Assembly: GCF_019295435.1 (NCBI RefSeq)
Contig: NZ_WEKL01000020.1
Coordinates: forward strand, 27,528 to 91,527
Length of the DNA: 64,000 nt
Direction of reading: 5' to 3'
Source of the DNA: Aquimarina litoralis
GTDB lineage: Bacteria; Bacteroidota; Bacteroidia; Flavobacteriales; Flavobacteriaceae
Both the position numbers and the translations under genes were made by a program. How positions within the stretch are numbered: the first letter of the stretch is position 1; each line of letters starts with the position of its first letter. Shown here one piece after another: positions 46,352 through 54,971 of this stretch. The notes below the pieces were generated by a model that worked only from the letters and a program-made list of their open reading frames with translations, was not told the DNA's origin and searched no databases.

Positions 46352-48007
46352 TTAAAGTTTCGTGGGGCTTATTCCAAATTCTTTTTTAAAGCACTTTGTA
46401 AAGTAAGAAGGGCTAGAAAAACCAAACTGAAATGTGATTTCTGTGATACTATATTTGTATAACATAAGAGCAGATTTTGCTTTATGCAATCGAATAGTGT
46501 TGATAAGCTGCACTGGTGACTTTCCTACAGTATCTTTTACTTTTCGTTGTATTTGCCGCTCACTTACACCTAATTTTTTGGACAAAATCTTTATTCCAAA
46601 ATTGGGATCATCTAGATGGTTATCAATAATTTGTAATAAATTCTCCATAAAGGAGTCATATTTGGGAAGTAAATAAAGACTCGATGAGCTTTTACTAGTA
46701 TTCTCAGCTACCGCCTTTTCAGAAAGGATATAAAGTTTAGAAGTCTTATATGATTGGTAATCCAATATGGAGCACTTCTGAGTAAACTGATAATTAGTCC
46801 CTGTCAATAATGATTTTATGGGTTGACTTACAAAAACTTGATTCCTATGTGCTTGGGCAATCATCATTTTAATCAAGTATCTATCACGTGAATCTAATCT
46901 GTCCAAAGAATTATGAAATGCTTCTTTTAAATATATTCCTATGGTAAAAATGATATCCATTTGGTGTAAGCTAGTTTTCAGATGGTTTGCATATGAAATC
47001 GCATTCCCAGATGAATGAAAAGAAGCCAATAAAATATTCTTTTCTTTATATAACATTCTACCTCCAAATTGATAGGTCAACTGTTCGATAACTTGATTTC
47101 TATCACTAATCTTTAGTGGAGAATTCAAATGAATCAATACTATAGTTGTTAGTCTTTTTTTTAACTTTTTTACAGGTTTAGTTTTTTTAATAAACAAAAT
47201 CATTTCATCCAGAACTGCTTGCGTATTTCCTACCCAGAACAAATGATCATTTCCTTCAAACTCTACAAATTTTGCATCTTGAATATGAGCAGCTATAAAC
47301 CTACCTTCTTCTACCTTTACATCAATATCATCGGTACGTTGCATGAGCAGCGCAGGTACTTTTATATATTTTAAAATGTCCACTATATCTATTGTGGTAT
47401 TCATTTTAGTAAGTGTTAAAGCTGTACCAGGACTTGCTCCTAATCTGAAATAACTATAGAACCAATCCATAAATTCGTTGTCATTAGCCTTGGATGGTAC
47501 CAGAGATTGTAAATTCATCTCTTCACTTCCCCAGTTGTACTCAATTGTATTATATACTTTTTGATGCTCTTGATCTGTTGGTGCCCAAGGATAATCTTCT
47601 GTAAAACGTCGTTTTGCAAAAAAGCCAAAAGTCATCAAACCAGTGACACGATTAGGATAGGTAGCACTAAATAAAGCGGATATACTAGCACCTTCAGAAT
47701 GCCCAAACAATATTGCTTTTTCGGAGTGTATGGCATCCATAACCGCTTTGATATCTTCCGTGCGTTCTTCTAATGTAAAAAACTCATTAATTCTATCGGA
47801 TAAGCCTGTTCCCCTTTTATCAAAAACAATCACTCTAGCCACTTTTCCCAAGGCTGTAAAAAATGTAACTAATTCTGGGCATGCCCACATCCAATCTATA
47901 TTAGAAATCCAACCTGGTACATATATAACATCTACAGGACCAGATCCAAAGACCTGATATGCAATATTTATATCACCGCTTTTGGCATATTGAGTGGGTG
48001 GTTTCAT
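46352..48007 (-). CDS. Alpha/beta-hydrolase - degenerate cyclase-like domain - AraC HTH fusion regulator (second copy)
   Basis: The frame opens at 48061, but the ATG at 48007 starts MKPPTQYAKSGDINIAYQVF, matching the start of the paralogue at 39418, and gives 551 residues. The hydrolase part keeps GHSEGA and GNDHLFW. The middle ~140 residues are even further from active cyclases than in the first copy. The C-terminal AraC HTH pair is intact (ILSKKLGVSERQIQRKVK; ITEITFQFGFSSPSYFTKCF). Cytoplasmic. It lies 173 bp after the TPR-HTH gene and 212 bp before the HYR/lectin gene. Confidence 0.8.
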   Translation of the reverse strand: MKPPTQYAKSGDINIAYQVFGSGPVDVIYVPGWISNIDWMWACPELVTFFTALGKVARVIVFDKRGTGLSDRINEFFTLEERTEDIKAVMDAIHSEKAILFGHSEGASISALFSATYPNRVTGLMTFGFFAKRRFTEDYPWAPTDQEHQKVYNTIEYNWGSEEMNLQSLVPSKANDNEFMDWFYSYFRLGASPGTALTLTKMNTTIDIVDILKYIKVPALLMQRTDDIDVKVEEGRFIAAHIQDAKFVEFEGNDHLFWVGNTQAVLDEMILFIKKTKPVKKLKKRLTTIVLIHLNSPLKISDRNQVIEQLTYQFGGRMLYKEKNILLASFHSSGNAISYANHLKTSLHQMDIIFTIGIYLKEAFHNSLDRLDSRDRYLIKMMIAQAHRNQVFVSQPIKSLLTGTNYQFTQKCSILDYQSYKTSKLYILSEKAVAENTSKSSSSLYLLPKYDSFMENLLQIIDNHLDDPNFGIKILSKKLGVSERQIQRKVKDTVGKSPVQLINTIRLHKAKSALMLYKYSITEITFQFGFSSPSYFTKCFKKEFGISPTKL

Positions 48008-48180
48008 AAAGGCATTTCTAATTATAATGACGATGTTCTCAACAGCACTTTTGTGCATCATACTCTTGTAACAAAGAACATAACGAAGTCAATTAGAAAC
48101 AAAAAAATGGGGGTCTCAAAAGCGTGACAGGTTTTACAAAAACCTGAAATACAGATAATTACAATGTCGTATTAATACTA

Positions 48181-49851
48181 TTAAGAAGTCTTTTTTTGAT
48201 CAAGAAATTCAATAATATCTTCGCTTGATGATAAGTTTAACTTCTTACGTAGGCGATATCTATTAGACCTAATGGCAGGTAATGTGGTGTTCAAAACTTT
48301 ACTAATTTGCGAACTGCTTAAGCCTGCTTTCATCAAGTAAATAAGCTCTTTATCTTTAGGAGTTAATATTGGGTAATTTGTGTCCAAATATATTTTAAAA
48401 TCCATATGTACTTGATCCACGTAGGTTTTTATATTGGAAACTGATTTCTGAGAGGATTTTTCTGAAAGTAAATCTGCTGATAAGGAACGTAAAGCTACTT
48501 GTCGCTCCTTTTCATTTTGGAATGTGATGATCTCTTTGATATCATCTAAGGTTTTATTGAGTACTTCTTCGGTGATAGAGTTTTCGATCACTACTTTTTT
48601 GAGCTCGTTTTCTCGATTCGCTAACGCCAAATCGGATTTTAGTTTTTCCACTTCTTTTAGTTCGAGCTCTTTTTGTGCTAATTGCAATCGCTGTTTGTTA
48701 TTTTTTCTTACCAACAACAAGGTTATAACTCCTGCTATAATGGCAACCAGAAATAAAACCACATATAATGTCTTCTTAGATTTCTCATTTGTAAGCTCTA
48801 CTGCAGCAATTTCTCTTTCTTTATCAAACTTATGGTTTAGTTCTAATTCGGTTATACGCTTTTGTTCTGCTACATTGTTTACTGAATCAAAATACACCTT
48901 ATAAAGTGCTTGATAGGTATACGCTTCTTTATATTTTTCTAAATGATGTAATGCTTCCGCCTTAAACTTATAAGCTCTTACCAGTTGTAGTTTCTTTTCT
49001 AAGAATTTATTATAGTAAATACTTGAATCTACTGCTTTCAATGCTTTCTCCCAGTCTTCTAAGAATCCATAGGTAGAAGCCAAATTGGCATAGGCGATTC
49101 CCATTCTGGGATAATTATTGGGATCACTTAATTTTATAAATCTTTTATTAGTTTCTAATGCTTTGTCATATTTCTTTTGGGCTTTATAAACCGTTGCAAT
49201 ATTTGATTCTGCGGTTAAAATATTGTTCTTAGTAGGATTAATTTTTTTTGCTCTTTCGAACATGAATAGGGCAGAATCCAATTTTTTAGTCTTGATATAA
49301 ATAAATCCTAAACTATGATGAGTTAATGCAAAATTTCTTGGGGTACTATGTTTTTCTTGTATTTTGAAGGCCAATCGATAATACTTTTCGGCATTGGTTA
49401 AATCTTTTAGTCCTCGATAGGTGTAGGCCAGCTCACCATAAACAATCCCTAAACTTATAGAGTCTTTTATTTCTATACTATAGTTTACTGCTTTCAGTTG
49501 CTGTTCTAGTGCATTTGAGAAGTTTCCTCTTATACTTTCTACAGCGGCAAAACTTTTTAAAACTGTAAATTTTGTCTTTTTATAAAATGCTGAGTTTTGA
49601 TCAAGTTTTTCAATTTCTTTTTGAACATCTTTAATGATAACTACTGCCGTATCTAGATTAAAACGGGCCATTCTTCCAGCTAAATCCAACTTCCCATTGA
49701 TTCTTAAAGAATCTGATTTCGCCTGTTTAATTTGTTGCTTAAGAGCCTCTGAGATACTATCTTTTTTTACCGTTTGGCTCTGTGTTAGGAATGAAAAACA
49801 ACACAGAACAACTAACAAAAGGTTTGTTTTGAAGAAAGAATACACATCCAT
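48181..49851 (-). CDS. Membrane TPR protein with C-terminal LuxR-like HTH (second copy)
   Basis: The protein has 556 residues. A signal peptide (NLLLVVLCCFSFLTQSQ) precedes TPR repeats (~90-330; NFALTHHSLGFIYIKTKKLD and similar). One transmembrane helix (LYVVLFLVAIIAGVITLLLV) is followed by a coiled coil and a LuxR-like HTH (DKELIYLMKAGLSSSQISKV, then RSNRYRLRKKL). It has the same architecture and relative gene order as 39640-41346, so the two TPR-HTH/hydrolase-AraC pairs look like an old duplication. Confidence 0.82.
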   Translation of the reverse strand: MDVYSFFKTNLLLVVLCCFSFLTQSQTVKKDSISEALKQQIKQAKSDSLRINGKLDLAGRMARFNLDTAVVIIKDVQKEIEKLDQNSAFYKKTKFTVLKSFAAVESIRGNFSNALEQQLKAVNYSIEIKDSISLGIVYGELAYTYRGLKDLTNAEKYYRLAFKIQEKHSTPRNFALTHHSLGFIYIKTKKLDSALFMFERAKKINPTKNNILTAESNIATVYKAQKKYDKALETNKRFIKLSDPNNYPRMGIAYANLASTYGFLEDWEKALKAVDSSIYYNKFLEKKLQLVRAYKFKAEALHHLEKYKEAYTYQALYKVYFDSVNNVAEQKRITELELNHKFDKEREIAAVELTNEKSKKTLYVVLFLVAIIAGVITLLLVRKNNKQRLQLAQKELELKEVEKLKSDLALANRENELKKVVIENSITEEVLNKTLDDIKEIITFQNEKERQVALRSLSADLLSEKSSQKSVSNIKTYVDQVHMDFKIYLDTNYPILTPKDKELIYLMKAGLSSSQISKVLNTTLPAIRSNRYRLRKKLNLSSSEDIIEFLDQKKTS

Positions 49852-50174
49852 ATAAAAAGCTTTACTAAAGTTTTAACTCGATGTTATTTTTCCTAATTGA
49901 TTTTGAATCACAACAGCAAAAAAAGTGTACTTACATGATCAAAAGGTTTCATAGAAATCAACTACCAAGATATAATTAAAGAACATTAAAATAATAAAGC
50001 TACTTAATTATTCTGGTCAAAACTAAATCAGTTCTTAAAAACATGGTATAACATAAACGCAAAAGACTTGTAATATTCCGACATTTAGTATGGTAAAATG
50101 ATAATCCTATCAAGTAGATCGTATACATATATTTACGTACAACCTAAAAACCCCTTCTTACTTAGATCGTTTTT
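49852..50174. other. Intergenic, nothing recognised
   Basis: 323 bp, A/T-rich, between two minus-strand genes. No clear hairpin with a T tract, no repeat and no coding signal seen. Confidence 0.4.
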
Positions 50175-50774
50175 TTAAGGTTTTTCCACATTCTTTTCTT
50201 CTACTTTGATTGTATACTTCTCTTTATATAAAATCATCAGATTACAAAAGGAGATAATAAATCCTGCAGAAAATAGATAGCACAAAAACAATAATACCAT
50301 GAGCTGTATTCTATTAGTCATAATGCTTTCTTTGGTCCAAGCCTTTTCAGGATCTCCTAATAGAATCATCATTTGTTCATTTCGTGCAGGTAAAAATCCA
50401 TGTGAAGCTTCGAATGCCTCAAAAGGATTGGTGTCTTTAAACTCATTCCCAATTACGATATCTTTTTTTAGATAAGGTAATGTTTTTGCTTCTCTAGTAA
50501 AATGATAGGCTGCATAAGTTCCTATTAAAATGAGAATAAAATTAATGGATAATCGCATCCACGTTTGAACCATTTTATTTTTTAAAGAATATAGAATCAG
50601 GAAACCTGCTAGTGCTGTAGCAATGAAAACTCCAAATTTCATCAAAAATGCAGTGTTATCATCTGACGCATACCAAGATGGTAATGGGATAATAAATGCT
50701 CCTGCTACCGACGCTATCCAGGTACTCAACAAGGTGATTTCTTTCCAAACTTCTTTTAATTTTGTCACTAACAT
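50175..50774 (-). CDS. Unrecognised multi-helix membrane protein
   Basis: The protein has 199 residues with about four hydrophobic helices: IASVAGAFIIPLP, FLMKFGVFIATALAGFLILYS, LSINFILILIGTYAAYHF and a C-terminal MVLLFLCYLFSAGFIISFCN. The loop between helices 3 and 4 is ~60 residues. No family recognised. The start lies 6 bp after the lipoprotein gene 50781-51452, so they are an operon under the element at 51657-51723. Confidence 0.65.
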   Translation of the reverse strand: MLVTKLKEVWKEITLLSTWIASVAGAFIIPLPSWYASDDNTAFLMKFGVFIATALAGFLILYSLKNKMVQTWMRLSINFILILIGTYAAYHFTREAKTLPYLKKDIVIGNEFKDTNPFEAFEASHGFLPARNEQMMILLGDPEKAWTKESIMTNRIQLMVLLFLCYLFSAGFIISFCNLMILYKEKYTIKVEEKNVEKP

Positions 50775-50780
50775 GATATT

Positions 50781-51452
50781 TTATTTTGGGGTTTGTAATA
50801 CCAATGTTTTTTCTTCTTCTCCGCTACTACTCATGATAAGATGTAGTTCTGGTACTCCTACTCTGCCGTCTTTTTCTAGCCAAAATAGATAATACCCAGG
50901 CACAAAATCCTGAACAGCGTTCTGAGTAGGTTGGTTAAACCGAAATCTTTTAATATCCTGTCCCTGCTCAAAGGACAATTTTCCGAACACAAAAAACCCT
51001 TCTTCTTCATTTGAATTTACAATTACTTTAATTTTTGTTGTTGCGTCATTTTTAGCAGTATTATTGATAGTTTGCAATTTGGCATCATAATCCTGATAGA
51101 TTGCATTGATAAGATATTTCTTATCAGAAATCGTTTCATAATTTTTGACCATATCACTTAATCTCCTTTCTGTTTCTTTTAGTGTTGCTACATATTCTGG
51201 AGTGAGTGCATATTTATCATTGCAATTTTCCAATACTGGAAATAGCTCTTCACTTTTTAATTTTAATTTTTCATAAGCTTCTTTTACATTAGGCTCTTTA
51301 GAAGCAGTAATTTTTTCCTGTAGACTTATCAGGTTTCTTTGTGTATTTGACAACACTCCTGTAAGGTCTTTGTTTTTAGGTCCGTAGCTAGCACAACTAT
51401 AAAGTAGTACTGTAACTAACACCAGCGTTACTTGCGTTTGAATTTGTTTCAT
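50781..51452 (-). CDS. Unrecognised lipoprotein
   Basis: The protein has 223 residues. The lipoprotein signal ends VLLYSC (Cys20). The middle (~30-125) is helical and probably coiled coil; the C-terminal ~90 residues look beta-rich (KIKVIVNSNEEEGFFVFGKL ... VPGYYLFWLEKDGRVGVPEL). No family recognised. First gene of the pair with 50175-50774; its leader is long (~195 nt from the predicted -7 element) and holds a hairpin. Confidence 0.65.
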   Translation of the reverse strand: MKQIQTQVTLVLVTVLLYSCASYGPKNKDLTGVLSNTQRNLISLQEKITASKEPNVKEAYEKLKLKSEELFPVLENCNDKYALTPEYVATLKETERRLSDMVKNYETISDKKYLINAIYQDYDAKLQTINNTAKNDATTKIKVIVNSNEEEGFFVFGKLSFEQGQDIKRFRFNQPTQNAVQDFVPGYYLFWLEKDGRVGVPELHLIMSSSGEEEKTLVLQTPK

Positions 51453-51545
51453 TTTAAGGGAGTTTTAATGAATCTTAGGGATTATAACATTTCTCATAAG
51501 AAATAACCGTATAAAACTGTCTCTTTTGATTTGATGCTTCGTTAC

Positions 51546-51581
51546 AAAATTTATCGATAGCTATGGCTATCCATAAATTTT
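51546..51581. repeat. Imperfect 16-bp inverted repeat in the lipoprotein gene leader
   Basis: AAATTTATCGATAGC (51547-51561) faces GCTATCCATAAATTT (51566-51580) with one mismatch and a 4-nt loop; one more A/T pair extends it. It lies between the predicted promoter (51657-51664) and the start at 51452, so it would be in the 5' leader RNA. The surrounding 51453-52008 (556 bp) otherwise holds only the promoter element and low-complexity sequence. Confidence 0.5.
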
Positions 51582-51656
51582 ATGCCTTGCCTGAACTCAA
51601 AATAGCTCAATTTAGTATCTCAGTAATTTCATATTAGAATTGGTATTATTTTGATT

Positions 51657-51723
51657 CAAAATTACAGGGAATTACCCCTTATCTTATATTACAAAAACGG
51701 CAAATTGAAGTAATTTTCCGACT
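51657..51723 (-). promoter_or_regulatory. 37-bp shared element and -7 promoter of the lipoprotein/membrane pair
   Basis: The minus-strand element (51723 to 51687) contains CAATTTGCCGTTTTTGTAAT and an upstream GTCGGAAAATT. After 22 bp comes TAATTTTG (51664 to 51657), a perfect TAnnTTTG. It is the most divergent of three copies (others at 52836-52872 and 54211-54247). Confidence 0.6.
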
Positions 51724-52008
51724 TTTGATAATAAATATCTATCCAAATTATTTTTCATTTTCTTTGCTTACCCAAAGAAAACGAAACAAAAGAAAAGGCA
51801 CTTTTTCAAGGTGTTTTTTAGTAATACTAAAAACCAGGTTTACTTTCCTAAAATTCTTCCAAGGTTTCAAAATTTTTAAACGTAAAATAAATCTTATACT
51901 GGTGAAAAAGATTTTCAAAGCTCTGCTTTGGAACGTTGTATTAATTGAATATCATAATTAGATTAATTGTCCTTTTTTTTAAACTTATTTCTAGACAAAA
52001 ACAATAAA

Positions 52009-52776
52009 CTATAATTGATTAATTAATTTATCCCAATCAAAGGCAGGACCAATATCCCATTTACCAGAAGGTCTATAATTTACATGAGATGTAATTCCTC
52101 TGAAATTTACTAATTCTTCTTCTGCCACAATTCCATATCGTTTATCTTCAGGTAAAAACATTGCAGGAATATCATACTCAGCAGTTAAATATCGAAGTAA
52201 CAAAGACAAGCTTTTGTATTGTTTGGCGGTGTGAGTAGCAAAGTATTGTTCTCCTCTAAACGGGATATCTAATTGAGTATAAAACTGTGTTTCGCGTATA
52301 TGGCAATACACATCATTGTCATTATAAACAGTCACCAAATTATCTCCAATTCTTTTCAAAAATCCAATATTCGACATTTCGATGGCGATGGTTCTTCTTC
52401 CTCCATTGGTGTTTCCTCCCACAGCTCTGGAACCTAAATGATATGCCCAAAAAGCGGAAGACCACATATTAAGAATTGTTCCATTTCTAGCGATAATAAA
52501 TGGTACCGAAACTCTATGGTTTGGTCTGGATAATGCTGCTACATCTCCTTTTAGATAACCAGCCGTATAATGCAACACAATTTGATTTTTAGTATGTTTC
52601 TCTTTTACATAAAAAGAAGTGTCTCCATTTTTTGTGCGGCATTGTACATATGGCATCTTTTCGTGACTTCCTTTGATCGGAACCGAACTTGGTGTTAAAA
52701 CAAATTCCTTACCAGCTGTATCTCTTCCAGTATCAAAAAAGTTTTTCTCATGCTTGGCAATACTCGTAGCTTTCAT
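52009..52776 (-). CDS. N-acetylmuramoyl-L-alanine amidase (Amidase_2), no signal peptide
   Basis: The protein has 255 residues. The Amidase_2/PGRP-like zinc site is visible as IVLHYTAG (first His), ITSHVNYRPSGKWDIGP (second His and an Asp), with AFWAYHLGS and TIAIEMSN as the usual intervening segments. It would cleave the bond between muramic acid and L-Ala in peptidoglycan. There is no signal peptide, which is unusual for a housekeeping amidase; phage endolysins and injected effectors share that feature. It carries the 37-bp element also found before the two neighbouring units. Confidence 0.85.
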   Translation of the reverse strand: MKATSIAKHEKNFFDTGRDTAGKEFVLTPSSVPIKGSHEKMPYVQCRTKNGDTSFYVKEKHTKNQIVLHYTAGYLKGDVAALSRPNHRVSVPFIIARNGTILNMWSSAFWAYHLGSRAVGGNTNGGRRTIAIEMSNIGFLKRIGDNLVTVYNDNDVYCHIRETQFYTQLDIPFRGEQYFATHTAKQYKSLSLLLRYLTAEYDIPAMFLPEDKRYGIVAEEELVNFRGITSHVNYRPSGKWDIGPAFDWDKLINQL

Positions 52777-52806
52777 ACCTTATTGAATTTACAATTATTA
52801 ATACCC

Positions 52807-52872
52807 CAAAATTACTGGCAGTTCTATACAATCGCTATCACAAAAACGGTAAATAGAGGGAAAATTGCGACA
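52807..52872 (-). promoter_or_regulatory. 37-bp shared element and -7 promoter of the amidase gene
   Basis: The minus-strand element (52872 to 52836) reads TGTCGCAATTTTCCCTC and then TATTTACCGTTTTTGTGATA. After 21 bp comes TAATTTTG (52814 to 52807), a perfect TAnnTTTG; the start codon (52776) is ~30 bp further. Confidence 0.65.
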
Positions 52873-53447
52873 GTTTTTTCCAGATGATTTTGAAGCAATA
52901 AAGTTTCTTTGAAAAATTACATTGCGTCATTTGGTTATATTTGATTTTTACTTTCTCCTCATTTGTCGAAATCATAAACAAATTCTTGTTTTTGGCTATT
53001 CAGGCTATGAAGCTGAAGCCGCTTGTATCGTAGAAATGTCTTCTTATAACTTCCTTGTAATTTTTCTTTGTCACTATCTATGTATGGCATAACTACAAGC
53101 AGTAGGTAGTTCCTTTATAAAATCTACAACCGTTATAAAAAGGGGTTTGAAATTCTGAATTGTTTTCATAATTATCTATTTTAAAAGGTTTATAATTTTA
53201 CAGCTAAAGTAAATTGGACAAGTAGGCATCCCCAAAACAAGTTCTATGAAAAGGAAAAAGAAGAGCTAAAAGGGAATTATGTACCATGAAACATTTGCTG
53301 ATTTTGACTTTTGAACGTCTTGCAGGATCATGAATAAATCGATTTTAATAGGTATATCTGCAAAAAAGACACTTTGATTACATCTCTAGCATTGATTCCT
53401 TTACAATATGTAGAAGAACCAGTAAGGTAGTACTGGGATATGTATCA
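52873..53447. other. 575-bp intergenic region, nothing recognised
   Basis: No convincing open frame, repeat or hairpin with a T tract. Codon-like stretches are interrupted by stops in all frames. A decayed gene cannot be excluded, but no homology is visible by eye. Confidence 0.4.
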
Positions 53448-54158
53448 TCACTTGTTTGAGTTTGATAATACATCCCGATCTGTAATTTTTTTCACAACTT
53501 CATGTATATCCTTATCAATTCTTCCTTTTACCAACCAAGCTACTGCAAATGCATATACTGCTACCCATTCTAACCAAAAGGTATATGCAGGAAATACCTC
53601 ATCCATATTGATTTTTAGGAGTTTTTCTATTGCAAAAATTACAATAAGCGCTCCTACTGATGCCCATACGATCATACCACTTCTGCGAAACAATCTATTT
53701 CTGGAGGCCGAAGCATTATGATTTAATATAAATTTGTAAAAACTCATATATCCCAATAGAAAGAAGAAGAAAGCTGCGCTTAACAAATGGATAGCCCCTA
53801 GAAGTCCATTAGATTCGTGACCAAACAAATAAGGGGAATCTGTAAAAAATAAAGTTCCAAGTGGGTTTTCTGATTTGGTGGGAACCAGTACAGTTACCAA
53901 AATACATATTCCTGCAATCGTTGTGATCAAACGATCACTCATGAGCTCTCCATCTTTTTTCGGATATCCTCTATAGTTTATTAAGATCAAGCCAAAAGCT
54001 GATAATATTAAAATAAAAAACACACCTCCTGTGGTATAATAATAATGACTCATACTAGAGAGTAAATCTTGATGCGCTGCCAGAAGTAATAATGGCAATG
54101 CCAATCCCAAAATTCCAATTGTTTTTCTAAGCGAATACATTGATTTTTTATCTTCCAT
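53448..54158 (-). CDS. Unrecognised six-helix membrane protein
   Basis: The protein has 236 residues with about six transmembrane helices (IGILGLALPLLLLAA; GGVFFILILSAFGLILI; ITTIAGICILVTVLVP; AIHLLSAAFFFFLLGYM; MIVWASVGALIVIFAIE; WVAVYAFAVAWLVKG). A periplasm-facing loop SHYYYTTGGVFF and the HxxSA segment in the fourth helix recall small DUF998-like membrane proteins, but I cannot assign a family. It shares the 37-bp promoter element with the amidase and the lipoprotein pair. Confidence 0.65.
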   Translation of the reverse strand: MEDKKSMYSLRKTIGILGLALPLLLLAAHQDLLSSMSHYYYTTGGVFFILILSAFGLILINYRGYPKKDGELMSDRLITTIAGICILVTVLVPTKSENPLGTLFFTDSPYLFGHESNGLLGAIHLLSAAFFFFLLGYMSFYKFILNHNASASRNRLFRRSGMIVWASVGALIVIFAIEKLLKINMDEVFPAYTFWLEWVAVYAFAVAWLVKGRIDKDIHEVVKKITDRDVLSNSNK

Positions 54159-54180
54159 GATATACTTATTTATGTTACTT

Positions 54181-54247
54181 CAAAAGTAGTATCACAAGAC
54201 ACCTAATGGCTATCACAAAACCGGTAAATAGAAGGAATTTTGCGACA
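54181..54247 (-). promoter_or_regulatory. 37-bp shared element and -7 promoter of the six-helix protein gene
   Basis: The minus-strand element (54247 to 54211) reads TGTCGCAAAATTCCTTC and then TATTTACCGGTTTTGTGATA. After 22 bp comes TACTTTTG (54188 to 54181), a perfect TAnnTTTG; the start codon at 54158 is ~20 bp further. Confidence 0.65.
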
Positions 54248-54327
54248 TATATTTACAAGACCTAGTAGAATTCAAAAACCTAACGGGTCCGCCTTCATAT
54301 TCTTTTCTTAAACTTTTACTTAAGCCA

Positions 54328-54350
54328 CTCCAAAGTTGCAAACTTCGGAG
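54328..54350. repeat. Short hairpin, possibly a REP-like remnant
   Basis: CTCCAAAGTT (54328-54337) and AACTTCGGAG (54341-54350) form a 10-bp stem with one mismatch and a GCA loop. It lies between the six-helix gene and the small gene 54451-54912. Repetition elsewhere cannot be tested from one window. Confidence 0.4.
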
Positions 54351-54450
54351 AGCCCTTAGTTTGTAGATATCTATAACTTTGCGAATGTCTGTGACTTCGC
54401 TGTTGTCTTTCGGTGATCACAATCAAATCATTTCTAACCTTCAACCTATT

Positions 54451-54912
54451 TTACTTCTCAGGGGGTTTATTTGCAAGATCAATAAATTCCTGAGATGCTA
54501 AAGGAGTTTCTATAATTGCCCAGGAATCCAACCGGTAGTTTGATAATTGGCGAAAAGGAGGAATGGATGTATCTTTTCTCTCTGTCAGAATCTGAATGGG
54601 ATCTTTTTCTAGAGCCTGTTGCATACCTTTGAATAACAAATTGTTTAAGGAATCACTGCCCTTAAGATCCAATCGTAGCTCATATTTGGTTAGTGGTTTT
54701 ATTTCTGGGATTTCGATATTTGGGAATAATTTTTCATCTATAAGATTTTTCATGCTTACCTTATCTAAAGTGGTTGATACCTGCAACGCTACTGTATCTC
54801 CAAGCCCAGTTACTTGAAACTCGGAATTATAAGATATTAATGGAACTCCACCTGGTAAAAACATAACAAAATCTTCTTTTTTTCCAAAAAAATTGGTCGC
54901 TATTTGTTTCAT
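54451..54912 (-). CDS. Unrecognised small protein at the end of the DUF4157 array
   Basis: The protein has 153 residues, no signal peptide and no membrane helix. Family not recognised. It lies 59 bp after the 1152-residue DUF4157 gene on the same strand, so it may be the last gene of the array. The position suits a chaperone/adaptor or immunity protein for the effector upstream, but nothing in the sequence decides this. Confidence 0.55.
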   Translation of the reverse strand: MKQIATNFFGKKEDFVMFLPGGVPLISYNSEFQVTGLGDTVALQVSTTLDKVSMKNLIDEKLFPNIEIPEIKPLTKYELRLDLKGSDSLNNLLFKGMQQALEKDPIQILTERKDTSIPPFRQLSNYRLDSWAIIETPLASQEFIDLANKPPEK

Positions 54913-54971
54913 ATTTGTTTTATTAGTTTCATATTATTTTAGCGAGAATAACAAACTTACTATCCTAGCTC

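Noticed and set aside
51725..51961. 78-codon plus-strand frame containing SLLTQRKRNKRKGTF
   Set aside because: No ribosome-binding context, low-complexity C-terminus, and it resembles a spurious peptide I recall from non-coding repeats in this phylum.
53440..53721. Plus-strand frame of 93 codons
   Set aside because: It is the antisense shadow of the six-helix membrane protein gene 53448-54158.
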